From Muscardinus avellanarius (lineage: Eukaryota > Chordata > Mammalia > Rodentia > Gliridae), in contig OY726563.1 in NCBI GenBank assembly GCA_963383645.1, positions 25,886,821 through 25,950,820 on the forward strand: a stretch of 64,000 nucleotides of DNA, written 5' to 3'. The notes below the pieces were generated by a model, which was not told where the DNA came from, searched no databases, and saw nothing but the letters and a program-made list of their open reading frames with translations. This document shows positions 1 to 10,850 of this stretch, piece by piece; position 1 is the first letter of the stretch; every line of letters begins with the position of its first letter. The position numbers and the translations under genes are program-made.

Positions 1-195
1 TGCCATATTCATTATTTAAAAATAAATTATATGCCACACATATATTTTACTTTTTTCTGCATATTTTACATGTAAATATTGACACATAACAAAGAACAAG
101 ACAATATATTCTTAAAAAGTTATATACATATGTATATATATATATATATAAATGAACATAGGCATATAAAAATGCACATCTCTAATCTTCAGACA

Positions 196-955
196 AATGC
201 AAGTTGAAATCACAAGAGATACACCTCATTCCTGTTAGAATGGCAATAACCAATAAGATTATAACAAGTACTGGCAAAAATTTGGAGAAAAGGAAACCCT
301 TGCAGTTTTTTGGTACGAATGTAAATTACTACAGACATAATGGAGAAGAGTATGGAAGCTCTCCAAAAAATTAAAAATGGAAGTAGCATGTGATACAGAA
401 ATCCCACCACTGGGAATATATCCAAAGGAAATGAAGCCAGTATGTCAAAGAGACATCTGCACTCCCATGATTACTATAGCACTATTCATAATCATCAAGA
501 AATGGAAACAACCTAAGCATCCATCAACTGATGAATGGATAAGAAAATGTAGTTCACATAATACAAGACACAATGATTCAGCCATCAAAAATGAAATCCT
601 GTCATTTGTAACAAAATGGATAGAATTGAGGATCATTATGTTAAGAGAAACATAATGATCTACAAGCCAGGCACAGAAAGACAAATATCACATGCTCTCA
701 CTCATATGTGAAATATATTGAATCTAATAAAAGTTGATTTTGTGGGAGAAGAATGGATAAACTGTGGCATGGTCTAGGTAGACTCATGAGAGTGGTGATT
801 GCTAGGGGCTGGATAGAGTAGGGAGAATGTTGGTGAGAGGATGATCAATAAGCACTAAATTATGGCTAAATATGAATAAGGCATTCTGGTATGCTATGGC
901 ATAGTAGGGTGACTCTACATAATAACAATGGACCATACATTTAAAAAGCCAGAAG
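196..955 (+). mobile_element. Old L1 fragment, ORF2 3' end plus 3' UTR
   Basis: The sequence follows the conserved end of L1 ORF2. A stretch resembling the codons for a PPLGIYPKE-type motif lies near 405-435, and the common 'ccatcaactgatgaatggat' block is near 521-540. These are followed by the 3' UTR typical of older mammalian L1M elements. Several stops and frameshifts break the reading frame, so this is a decayed, 5'-truncated copy. A short (TA)n run at about 121-150 lies just upstream. Confidence 0.8.
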
Positions 956-1119
956 AAAGAATTTTTTTATGTTTATAATATAAAGAAATTAAATTTTTTT
1001 GGTCAGATAGATCTCTTTAGCCCGATTTAAATATATAATACATACATAGATTGAGCATTATATATTACCCCATTAATGTGTACAATTTTTATTTTGTCTT
1101 TTATGTGGATTATATTGAA

Positions 1120-1740
1120 AATGCAATAAATTTACACAGTGCTTGGTGCCCTCCCACTTCCCCTTCCCCCTCCCAACAATGAGTTGTCCAGGTTGACCAT
1201 GCTACATTCATGCTTTTACACATATTTGAATGTAGCTTCTCCATTAATCAACCTAGACTTGTTCCTCTCCTACCCTTTCATTCTAGCTCTGCTGAGGTTT
1301 CCCCTCCATTATCTGAAATCCATCTGGTATCACCATTACTCCCTAGTTTGGGCATATTAGAAAAAAAATATGTCCCTTCTCTTTTGGTGCTTGACTGATC
1401 TCAGTTAACTTAATGTTCTCCAGGTCTTTCCATCTTCTTGTGAATGACATGATTTTGTTCTTCTTTATAGCTGAGTAGAATTCCATTGTGTGTATTTCCC
1501 ATAATTTTGCAATCCATTCATCTGTTGATGGAAACCTAGGTTGGTTCCATAATTTGGCTATTATGAATTGTGCTGCTTTGAACCTGGGTATGCATATGTT
1601 ACTGTAGTTCTCTGATTTCAACCCCTTTGGAAAGATACCCAGGAGTGGTAAAGCCAGATCATATGGTGGATCCATTCCCAGTTCTCTAAAGAATCTCCAC
1701 ACTGATCTTGATAGTGGCTGAACTAGTTTGCCCATGTTCC
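1120..1740 (-). mobile_element. 5'-truncated L1, ORF2 C-terminus and 3' UTR
   Basis: On the minus strand, 1735-1343 keeps an open frame of about 130 codons matching the C-terminus of L1 ORF2 protein (KLVQPL, PLLGIFPKG, STDEWI and MEFYSAIK blocks). The 3' UTR follows down to about 1120. It is closely similar to the L1 at 24437-25492, including the same 3' UTR type, so the two belong to one subfamily. The long surviving frame suggests a fairly recent insertion, but it is only a fragment and not a gene. Confidence 0.88.
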
Positions 1741-2416
1741 TATACCAACTTAACTTAATAAAACTTAAAATATAAAGTACAGAGCTCCCTTAAAGTTACT
1801 AATGTTCTCATATACAACATTTCTAGCTCTGGTGCTTATTTTAGCCCATTTGTAAATGTCCAAATTTATTAGAATAGTCAAATCAGGTATTGCTTGGCAG
1901 CTGGACTGGTGAAATTTTATTTGAGTAACACAGGAGTATGAGAGGGTATGGTCTATAGGACTAAGAAATACATACTTAGCTATTGATATACTTTCTGTCA
2001 TTCACACTGATGTCATGGATTATATTACTGGAAACACAGCATTAGTAACACTAACCTTGTCCATATTAATTAATATTAATTCAATTAATATTTAACTACT
2101 GATTATTTGTTCCAACTACTGTCCTAGCTCCTGTATAAAACTTTATTGATTCTTTAGTTAATGGAAGCTGATCATTGAATGATTAGGTATAAACTTTCAA
2201 TACGAACACTCCTGTATTTTCAAAAATCTAATTAACAGTGTACTGCAATACATGTTAAATTATTTCTTACTACCGACCAAAAATTTTTCTCAAAATTAAT
2301 AATTTCAATTATTTAATTAATTAAGACCATCATTTTCTTTTGGTAAAAATACTTGTGATATTCAATTATTTAATTTATATAGATTGTTATCTTCTTTTGG
2401 GTAAAATATCTGTGGT
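1741..2416. other. AT-rich intronic sequence, no recognised feature
   Basis: This is single-copy-looking AT-rich intron. A short near-duplicated stretch occurs at about 2296-2335 and 2345-2405 (strings like 'tcaattatttaatt' followed by 'cttcttttgg'). I saw no exon, RNA gene or recognisable transposon. Confidence 0.5.
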
Positions 2417-2433
2417 ATAAAATATTTGGAAGG

Positions 2434-2544
2434 GGGGCTGGGATGTAGCTCAGTGGCAAAGCGCCTGCTTTGCAGGTGTGGCACTCTGGGTTCGATCCCT
2501 GGTTCCAAAAAGACTAAAAAAAAAAAAACCCTTTAAACAATAAG
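2434..2544 (+). mobile_element. ID-type SINE derived from tRNA-Ala, with perfect 17-bp TSD
   Basis: The body (about 2434-2508) has an A box (TAGCTCAGTGG) and a B box (GGTTCGATCC), followed by an A-rich tail. Its anticodon arm reads CCTGCTTTGCAGG, keeping an Ala(TGC)-like loop. Exact 17-bp target-site duplications (ATAAAATATTTGGAAGG) flank it at 2417-2433 and 2545-2561. It is a monomeric ID element, unlike the dimeric SINEs elsewhere in the window. The 5' extension and the poor acceptor-stem pairing argue against a functional tRNA gene. Confidence 0.9.
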
Positions 2545-2561
2545 ATAAAATATTTGGAAGG

Positions 2562-3295
2562 CAGCTATGCTTACCACTGTGCTGGCAAGGATATCAGAAA
2601 ACAGGAACGCATCTACACTGTTGGTGGGATTGCAAATTAGTGCAGCTGCTATGGAGATCAGTGTGGGGATTTCTGAAAAAAAATTGAGTGGATCCACCAT
2701 ACAATCCATCTATATCACACTTGGGTATCTCTCCAAAGAGATTGAAATCTGAATATTTTAGTAATATATGCATATTCATGTTTAAATTAGGATAATTCAC
2801 AATAGCTAAATCATGTAACCAACCTACGTATCTATCAACAAATGAATGGACGACAAAATTATGGGATATGCACACAATGGAATTCTACTCAGCAATAAAG
2901 AAGAATAAAATTATGTCATTTGCAGGAAAATGGATGGGCCTGGAGAGCATGTTAAGTCTGATTAACCAGTCACAAAAAATGAAGGGTCATATGTTTTTTC
3001 TCATATGCAGAATCTAAGGAGTAATTGAAATACAAGAGGGACTTTAGATAATGGAGGAGAAACACCAGTGGATGTTTTGCAGGGGGAGGGTGGAGTCAAT
3101 GAAGGTGTAACACTTCCACTAAACTTACATACGATGTGAAATTGCTAATGTCAATCTCAATATCATGTATAGAGGAGGGGAACAAGTGCAGAGGGAGTCA
3201 GGGGGAGCCTGCCAAGTACTATGTGCATGTATGTCACTATCGCTTTAAGCGATATAATGATGTGAGATTACAGTGCACCAATAAAAAAAGTATTT
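2562..3295 (+). mobile_element. 5'-truncated L1, ORF2 end and 3' UTR
   Basis: ORF2 C-terminal blocks are recognisable: the LLVGLQ-like region, 'ccaacctacgtatctatcaacaaatg', 'ggaattctactcagcaataaag', and the 'ggaaaatggatggg' block. A G-rich 3' UTR follows, ending in 'caccaataaaaaaag'. Frameshifts and stops interrupt it. The ID element above inserted a few bases upstream of it. Confidence 0.85.
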
Positions 3296-4604
3296 AAAAA
3301 TAAGTAAAAGAAGCTTTGTGGGGAAAAATATCTTGAGAACTCATTTTGCCTCATATGTTCTACAATCTCAATAAATTAAAGCAAGTAGAGAACCAGACTT
3401 AGGAGAGCTATATTCCAAAGTATAATGTTCTATTATTTTTTACAACTAGTCTCATGGTAAAATATTCCTAACTAGGTGATAGTTCATCTTCTTTCCCTCT
3501 GAGAATTTAATAAAATAATAATTAATATAAAATATAAATATATATTGATAATATATATAACTAAAATGCATTGTAGTCATATACCACCAGACATTGAAAA
3601 ATTATAAATCCATATACAATTTTACACCTAGCAATCATAAATCACTTTTAGGTTAGTCACCTACCAATGAAATAACCATTGATATTTTACTTTAAATGTA
3701 AGTGGATTTCATTTTGAAGATATGTGAAATTTATTTAAAATAGTCATTGATTTACATTTCATATACTGTTTCTAATTATAAGAAAATATAATAGTAAATA
3801 TTACACTTAAGTGAATAGTGACTTTCTGGGTTCGAATCACAGTATACATTAGCTTTATTGCATAACTAGTTCATTACCACACCTTGATTTTGTTATTGTT
3901 TCTAAAGATCTCAAATGTATAATACACAATGAGGTAAATGAACACTTGTAGAAAATTTGAAAGTCAGTAAAATTTGATGTACAATAAATAGGTTTGTAGT
4001 CCTTGGAGTGTTCTGTCCTTATTACCACACTAAATCCATATTGGCTTTTCAATAAACCTTGGTGTTCATGAGCAGTATTCTTGTTCATTAATTTCTTAGT
4101 TTGCAGGATAAGCAACTAACTTCACAGTTTAAACATCCTTAACAATACACATAGCACATGGAAAATACTTTGTGACTATTCACCTTGACTCACACATATC
4201 CTAAAGTTAGTTAGGCAGCCCTGTAATGACTCTCTGAGGCATTAGACAAATGAAGTGAAATGGTGAAACTGACTTGCTCAAACCTCAACAGCTCCTATTT
4301 ATCTTAAAAAATGGAGGTCATAGAGATTGATGCTCGCCTAACTATCCCCCTACCCACATACTCTTTACCACATAATGTGATTTTGATCACATACTGTTTA
4401 AACCCTGAGGACAATAAAACTCATAAAGTTAAAAATGTAATTTTATATGGTATATACACACTTCACAGAATGTGTTCTTGTAAATTAACCCTGTATTTTT
4501 ATCTCTCCCTTTTTCTCAGCCATACTAACTTTAAAACAACCTCAGCAGCTAAATTGTAGATAGACAAAAGGTCTTACCAAATCTTAGGGAGCACTGCCTT
4601 TAAA
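3296..4604. other. AT-rich intronic sequence, no recognised feature
   Basis: About 1.3 kb of AT-rich DNA without a recognisable repeat or exon. The short open frames here have no family resemblance. A weak B-box-like fragment ('gggttcgaatcac') near 3828 is too short to call a SINE. Confidence 0.45.
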
Positions 4605-4605
4605 A

Positions 4606-5215
4606 AAAATGTATTGGTACTTTGTAATCATGCATCACGATGAAGTTTCCAACAATAGAGGCATATATGCACATAGCATTTGGAGAGCCTCCCCCTGTTC
4701 CCACCCCTCTCCCTCCCTGTTCCCACCCCCTGATTGGCATTGATAAATTTGTGTATATGTAAGTCATGTCTCTTGAAGTGTTTCCCTCTTCTAGTCTTCT
4801 TCCCCCTTCCTGCCTCCCTCAGTTAGGTTCCCTCCATCAATCCACTAAAGTTTCTCCTCTTTGTTTGATGTTCCTCCTGCATCCCAGTTTCTCCCTAGCT
4901 TCTACATATAAGGGAAAACATTCAACATTTTACTTTTTGTGACTGACTAAATTCACTTTGCAAAATATTCTCCAGTTCCACCCATTTCCCTGCAAATGAC
5001 ACAATTTTGTTCTTTATGGCTGAGTAGAATTTCATTCTGTGTATATTCCATAATTTTGTAATCCATTCATTTGTTGATGGACACCTAGGATAGTTCCATA
5101 GTTTGGCAGTTATGAATGCTGCTGTTATAAACATAGATATTCATGTATTATTATGGTAGTCTGTTTTCAATTCCTTTGAGGAGATTTCTAGGAATGGTAT
5201 AGCTGGGGCCATGAT
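4606..5215 (-). mobile_element. 5'-truncated L1, ORF2 end and 3' UTR
   Basis: Read on the minus strand, the segment runs from ORF2 C-terminal sequence (AAFITAKLWN, STNEWITKLW and MKFYSAIK blocks, 5134-4922) into a C-rich 3' UTR. The tail is represented by 'ttaaaaaaaatgtattggtac' on the plus strand. The C-rich segment at 4690-4860 is the complement of the usual G-rich L1 3' UTR tract. Confidence 0.85.
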
Positions 5216-5328
5216 CTGTGTAACACTATCCCCAAAGCAGGAATCGTAATAAATTATAATACTTTGATACTTATTAAGTTAGTCTTTGAGGTATAAGTAA
5301 TCGAATTAAAAATAATCTTATCCCTAAG

Positions 5329-5535
5329 CCAGGCATGGTGGCACATGCTTGTAATCCCAGCATTTGGGAGGCTGAGACCAGAGGATTGTGGTTCATGGAC
5401 AGCCTCAGCTACTTAGTGAGGCCCTCCGTAACTTAGAGAGACCTTGTTTCAAATTAAAGAACAAAAAATAGAACAGGTGGTGTAGCTCAGAGGACAAATG
5501 CCCCTGTGTTCCATTCCCAGACCCGCAAAAAAGAT
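5329..5535 (+). mobile_element. B1-dID dimeric SINE, older type
   Basis: The B1-like half begins at 'ccaggcatggtggcac' and carries 'tgtaatcccagcatttgggaggctgag'-type sequence. It is joined by an A-rich linker to an ID half ('ggtgtagctcagagg' to 'ttccattcccag'). It ends in a short A tail. The ancestral middle segment with two 'cttag' repeats is present, which separates it from the young subfamily. Confidence 0.88.
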
Positions 5536-5810
5536 AATAATCTTATCTTTACTTTAATATAAATAAAAAGAAAAATATACTACATGATCACATATCTTAT
5601 TTTAGAAATTCCACTTGAGGAACAATTTAACTTACTAGAAAATAAAATTGTCCAAATAATGTAAATACATGCACAAGTTAAAAAAGTAAACTAAAACTAA
5701 TTAATTATCTAAATATTACTTTCAAATTAAATTAATTGAAATTAAATACAATAAAAATAATTTCCTTAGTTGCTTTTACTCACAATATTAATCTTCAGAA
5801 GCCATACAGA

Positions 5811-5932
5811 GCCAGGTATGATGGTGCAAGCCTATAAACCCAGTACTCAGGACACTGAGACAGGAGAATCCTAGGTTCAAGGCCAGCCTCAGCAAGTAGT
5901 GAGACTCTCAGTAACCAAGTGAGACCCTATTT

Positions 5933-5975
<43 letters not shown>

Positions 5976-6050
5976 ACAGGCTGGGGCTAGGAGTATAGTT
6001 TGGAGGCGGAATGACCTTGGGTTCAGTCCATGGTATCCCTCCCCCCAAAA
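5811..6050 (+). mobile_element. B1-dID SINE with (CA)20 expansion in the linker
   Basis: The B1 half occupies 5811-5934 and the ID half about 5980-6048. The A-rich linker between them has been replaced by a 40-bp perfect (AC)n run at 5935-5974. This shows microsatellite growth from a SINE linker rather than from the 3' tail. Confidence 0.85.
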
Positions 6051-6177
6051 GCCACGTATTGGACAGCACAAATAGGAAACAAATATATTATTGTTGCAAA
6101 AAAAAAATACCTTGGGCAGTGCTTAAAAGCCATATTACAGTATTTGCTTCAGTAAGAATACATCTCAAAGACTTGTT

Positions 6178-6298
6178 TATATATGTATATATATGTACAT
6201 ATATATGAGCTTATTATATATATGAGCTTATTTATGTTTTACCAAATATGTATACATATACATATACATGTATACATATACATACATACATATATATG

Positions 6299-6330
<32 letters not shown>
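6178..6330. repeat. AT-rich (TATG/CATA)n microsatellite, compound and palindromic
   Basis: Alternating purine-pyrimidine DNA of TATG, CATA and TA units. It includes two copies of 'tatatatgagcttat' at about 6200-6231 and ends in a pure (TA)n run. Several segments are self-complementary. Confidence 0.85.
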
Positions 6331-6400
6331 GTACTGAGAATTGAACACAGTGGCCTAATTTTTATGATTTTAAAGCATATTGAAACATTTTAGAAAATAA

Positions 6401-6622
6401 GTCCAGGCATGATGGTGAACACTTGTAATCTCAGCATTTGGGAGGCTGAGACAGGAGGAGTGCAGTTTGAGGGCAGCCTCAGCTACTACTTAGTGAGGCC
6501 CTTTGCAACTGAGTGAAACCTTTCAAAAATAAAATAATAAAAAATAGGGCTGGGGGTGTAGCTCAGAAGTAGAATGCCCCTGGGTTCCATCCCTAGAACC
6601 GCAAAAAAAAAAAAAAAGAAAA
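6401..6622 (+). mobile_element. B1-dID dimeric SINE, older type
   Basis: A full dimer. The B1 half starts at 'ccaggcatgatggtg' and the ID half ('ggggctgggggtgtagctcag', then 'gggttccatccc') follows the A-rich linker. It ends in an A15-like tail at about 6603-6617. Confidence 0.88.
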
Positions 6623-6890
6623 AGAATTCAGGTGTGTTCAATACATATAATAATTTGGTAGGCTCACATGACCACGAAATGTTGTTTACACTGCCAATAA
6701 TATCTGGCTAGCATACTTGTTTTTGAAAATCCATTCCCTAAAAGAAAGAAAACCACCACACTGAAAAGAGTCCTATTTCTTTGCCTCTATCAAAATGGAA
6801 CCATTTTATTGTGATGCTTAATATTGATTAAAAAGCACTTTTATTGCAAATGGAATAATCCATATACCTCACATTCATATTTTTCTCTGT

Positions 6891-8880
6891 AAAATATTCT
6901 GTATTATCTACTTAGTTCCCTTGCCCATTTTTGATTGGGTTATTTATTTTCTTAGTACTGAGTTTCTTGAGTTCTCTGTATAGTCTAGATATTAATCCTC
7001 TATCAGAGGAGTAGGTGGCAAAAATCTTCTCCCATCTGTTGGCTCTCAGTTGAGGTTCTTTATAGTTTCTTTTAATGTACAGAAGCTCTTAAGTTTAATG
7101 CAACCCCACATATTGATCTGCCTTTTAGTTTCTTGTGTCTTTGGGGTTTTGTTGGGAAAGGTTTTACCTGTGCCTATGTGTTGCGGTGTTGGACCTACCT
7201 ATGCCCTCTTCAAGGAGCTCAAGGTCTCTGGTCTAATTTCCAACTCTTTGATCCATCTTGAATTGACTCTTGTGCAGGGTGAAAAAGTGGGGTTTATATC
7301 CATTTTTCTGCATAGGGTTAACCAGTTTTGCCAGCACCATTTATAGAACAGGCTCTCTTTTTTCCAGTGTATGATTTTTACTCTGTGGCCCAAAAGTAAT
7401 TGGCTATAAGTGTGAGGATTTGTTTCTGAGTCTTCTATTATGCTACATTGGTCTATGCATTTGTTTTTGTGACAGTACATTGCTGTTTATTACTATCACT
7501 TTGTAATGTAGTTTAAAGTTAGGTATTGTGAGGCTTCCTGCATAGTATTTATTGCTGAGAACTACTTTGGCTATTCTCTTTTTTTGTTGTTGTTTCAAAT
7601 GAATTTAAGGACTGATTTTTCTATGTCTGTAAGGAATTACCTTGGTAATTTAATGGGCATTATGATGAAACTATAGATCACTTTTGGAAATATGTCCATT
7701 TTTATATTTATTCTGCCTATCCATGAACATGTAAGATCTTTCCATCTTCTAAGGTCTTCTTTGAACTAAATAGACACTTCACAAAAGAAGAAATTCATAT
7801 GGCCAATAAGTGAATGAAAAATTGCTCAACATCATTAGCAATCAGAGAGATGCAAGTCAAAACTACCTAGGCCAGGCATGGTGGTACCCACTTGTAATCC
7901 CAACATTTGAGAGACTAAGACTAAAGGATCATGGTTCCTAGATAGCCTCAGCTACTTAGCGAGGCACTTCACAACTTAGTGAGACCCTGTTTCAAAAATA
8001 AAAGGATTAAAAAATAGGACTGGGGGTGTAGCTTGGAGGTATAATGCTCCTGGGTTCCATCACCAGTACCACAAAAAAAAACAAATAAAACCTACCCTGA
8101 GATTTCACCTAACTCCAATGAGAATGACAATGATTCAAAATACAGCAACAAATGCTTGCGAGGGTGTGGAGAAGTGGGAACTCTGTTACATTGTTGGTGG
8201 GTCTGCAAACTAGTACAACCATTTTGGAAAACAGTATGGAAGATCCTCAGAAGAATGGGAACAAACTTACCATATGATCCAGCAATACCACTTCTGGATA
8301 TCTATCAGGAAGAATGGAAACCAAACTACCAAACTAATGCAGGTGTATCTATGTTCATAGCTGCACAATTCACAGTTCCAAACTATGGAACCAGCCAAGA
8401 TGTCCATGGATTACAAAACCATGGGATATGTACACAATGGAATTTTACTCAATCATAAAGAAAACACAATTACATCATTTACAGGGAAATGGATGGAACA
8501 GGAGAACATTATGCTAAGTGAGGTTAGTCAGTCACAAAAAATAAGAAATCGGATGCTCTCCCTAATATGTGAAAGCTAGGGAGAAAATGGGTCATAAGAA
8601 GAACTTTAGAGGAAGGAGATACTATAGATGGGCAAATAAGGTGACCTAAGGGGATGGGAGGGGCAAAGTAGGAAATTCTCTAATGTTCATGATATATATT
8701 AACAAACATATCAAAGTCAATGACTAAGCCAAACATGAGAAGGAAGGAGGGGAAGGGAATGGGGTGCAAATTGGCTAAGGGCTAATTAGGTGATATGTGC
8801 ATGTATGCCTCTACCATCTTGCACTCCATTAAGGTATGTGACTTAATGCACCAGTAAAAAGTTAAAAAATATTCCATATT
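6891..8880 (+). mobile_element. L1 insertion with 5' inversion (twin priming), TSD-flanked
   Basis: 6906 to about 7763 is L1 ORF2 in reverse orientation. From about 7764 the element continues in forward orientation, from exactly the point in ORF2 where the inverted block ends, through the ORF2 C-terminus (8156-8458 keeps a frame with the motif GTLLHCWW) and the 3' UTR to about 8865. Both sides of the junction carry 'gaactaaRtaga'-type sequence, an overlap of about 12 bp. Flanks 6891-6905 and 8866-8880 match at 13 of 15 bases and fit a target-site duplication. A SINE at 7870-8084 sits inside the element. Confidence 0.9.
7870..8084 (+). mobile_element. B1-dID SINE nested inside L1
   Basis: A dimeric SINE of the older type: 'ccaggcatggtggtac' at the start, ID half 'ggactgggggtgtagcttgg', then an A-rich tail. 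It interrupts the L1 between 'caaaactacc' and 'aaacctaccctgag', so a short target-site duplication is likely. It post-dates the L1 insertion. Confidence 0.88.
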
Positions 8881-9368
8881 GTTGTGAATTGATGCTTCAT
8901 TGTTATTTATATGTTGAAGTAAAATGCATATTGTACTAGCCAGTAAATGAAACATGCCCAACAAAGAAAAAAAATCAATGTCCTTGGGAGTGTTAATCTT
9001 ATGACAAATAAAAAGTAACATGATGGTGACGTTTAGAGAGGATATATATTAGTTTTGTTCACAACAATAGGAGAAAGTAGTTCCGGAATATGCTAATTTG
9101 ATATTTTACCAATTGTGTGGACCGGATGAGAAAAGAGAATAAAACTTAGTTTGTGAGAGAACTCTTCTCCTGCTAGCTAGAAGAGAAAAAAACACAATAA
9201 AAGAGAGAGACTCCAGAAAATAACTATGAAGAAGAAAATAATAATTTCTTTGAAAATAAAAAAAGAATTATCATGGCAGAAATAAGAGGCCAAAAAATTT
9301 TTGTTTCCTTCCTAAATTATTGCTACTGGCTCATTTCGACAAGAGTCAAAAGCAAGGGGAAGCAAAAT
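8881..9368. other. Intronic sequence, no recognised feature
   Basis: A-rich sequence, with a purine-rich part at 9170-9300. No exon, RNA gene or repeat family was recognised. Confidence 0.4.
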
Positions 9369-9369
9369 A

Positions 9370-9640
9370 TGGCTCGCAGGTCCAATCCAGCTGCCAACAG
9401 TTTTTTTATGTTTTCAGAACAAAGGATGGTTGTATGTTGAACATAATTGAAAAAAAATAAAAAGAGAGGTGACACATAAATATTATATAAAATTCAAATT
9501 TGTGTCCATCGAAAGTTATTGGGACACAGCTATGTCATTACAGATCATGGCTGCCTTAGAACTACAAGATCAACATTGAGTAGTAACAGCAGAGACTTTG
9601 AGGACAGCAAAGCTTAAAATATTTGCTCCTTAGACCTTTT
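9370..9640 (-). mobile_element. Old DNA transposon remnant, hAT-like (family uncertain)
   Basis: The sequence follows an old mammalian medium-reiteration element: 'tatggctcgcaggtccaatcc', then 'attgggacacagctatg', then 'tagtaacagcagagac'. The last two lie in the same order and spacing as in the common consensus. The element at 60450-60670 looks like the same family in the opposite orientation. The family name is from memory and unsure. Confidence 0.5.
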
Positions 9641-9788
9641 CAGAAAGGTAAAGCCAACCTCCGTTCTAGATGACCACGGAGTTGTGGTCATCCTTGCAGT
9701 CCATCCACATTTTCCCTGTCCCTTTCTTTCCCAGAACTGTTTTATGAGTTGAGTGGTTAAGGGCAGTACCAGTGAATCAGTGTAGGAC

Positions 9789-9818
9789 TAGAAAATACAC
9801 TTTTAAGTGTATTTTCTA
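9789..9818. repeat. Perfect 30-bp inverted repeat
   Basis: Two exact 14-bp arms (TAGAAAATACACTT and AAGTGTATTTTCTA) are separated by only two bases. It would fold as a near-continuous hairpin. It lies in otherwise featureless intron and is not the end of any element I recognise. Confidence 0.9.
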
Positions 9819-10554
9819 TTAACTCACGTATCCTCAGGAAGCTCATCTGATTTGGAAAATGGTTGTGATAACACTCTAAATGGGGGAGATTTTAAAAATC
9901 CACAGTACTCATGGCCTATGACTGAGCTTGTGGTCAAATAGTTATCACATTCCCACTCTCCTTGTGGATACCAACATTGACAGAAGCTCAAGTCCCTTAT
10001 AGAAAATGGCATAGAATTTGCATATATGCTACATACATTTTCCTGTATACCTTAAATCGTCTCTAGATGACGTTCAATAAATAAAGCAAGACAAATGCCA
10101 TGTAAGTAGTTGCTATACTATATTGATTAGGGAAGAATTGAAAGAAAAAATGTACAGGTTCAGTTATAGATACCACTTTTTCAATAATTTCCAAACTTTA
10201 CTTGGTTGAATCTAGGTATGTAGAGCTCATAAAAGGACCAACTATATATACAAGTGTCTTATTTTCCTGGGCCATCCATCTGGCACCAGATAGCAGAAAC
10301 TTGCAATTGCAGTCAGTTGAAATTTGACTCTTGAATATTGTTAGTGGCAGATGCTTAGAAAATTTCAATTATCTGTATTATTACTTAATATTATCTTGAT
10401 TTCTGAAAATTTATGTGGCTAAGAAAAAAGCAAAAACCCTAAAATTCTTACAATTTAAAAAATATGCCAACATATAATAAAGAAAAATTAAATTTAAAAA
10501 TGATCTTTATTATATTATGTAAGTTATTACTAACCTTGATGCTCAAAGAACTTT
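9819..10554. other. Intronic sequence, no recognised feature
   Basis: AT-rich single-copy-looking DNA with no recognisable exon, RNA gene or repeat. Confidence 0.4.
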
Positions 10555-10850
10555 GCTGGTCAATATGCTTGCTACTAGCCACATGCAGCTATTGAACAGG
10601 TGAAACACAGTTGAAATAAAGATGGGATTTAAGTGTAAAATACATACTGAATTCCAAAGGAGTAGTAAAAGACAAAAGGAATGCACAATATCTTAATATT
10701 TTTGTACCAATTACAATTATAAAGCCATTTTAGATATACTGGGTTAAATAAAATGTTATTACATTAATCTGTTTATTTTACTATTTTTATTGTGGCTATT
10801 AGGATTAAAATTACATGTTTGAGTTACATTATATTTATTTTGGATTGCAA
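10555..10850 (-). mobile_element. Old DNA transposon remnant, 'ctgtccaatagaaat' type
   Basis: Read on the minus strand, this resembles an old short mammalian element beginning near 'ctgtccaata'. The block 'actagccacatgcagctattgaacag' at about 10575-10600 and the following AT-rich body match that family's arrangement. The copy at 20290-20585 is the clearer, plus-strand member. Confidence 0.5.

Noticed and set aside
1343..1735. 130-codon minus-strand frame as a gene
   Set aside because: It is the C-terminal remnant of L1 ORF2 in a 5'-truncated copy, without start region, reverse transcriptase or endonuclease domains.
2434..2510. Possible tRNA-Ala(TGC) gene
   Set aside because: The A and B boxes and anticodon arm are present, but the acceptor stem does not pair, there are extra 5' bases, and an A-rich tail with target-site duplications shows an ID retroposon.
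8385..8579. Second L1 frame overlapping 8156-8458 as a separate protein
   Set aside because: A frameshifted continuation of the same decayed ORF2 C-terminus.
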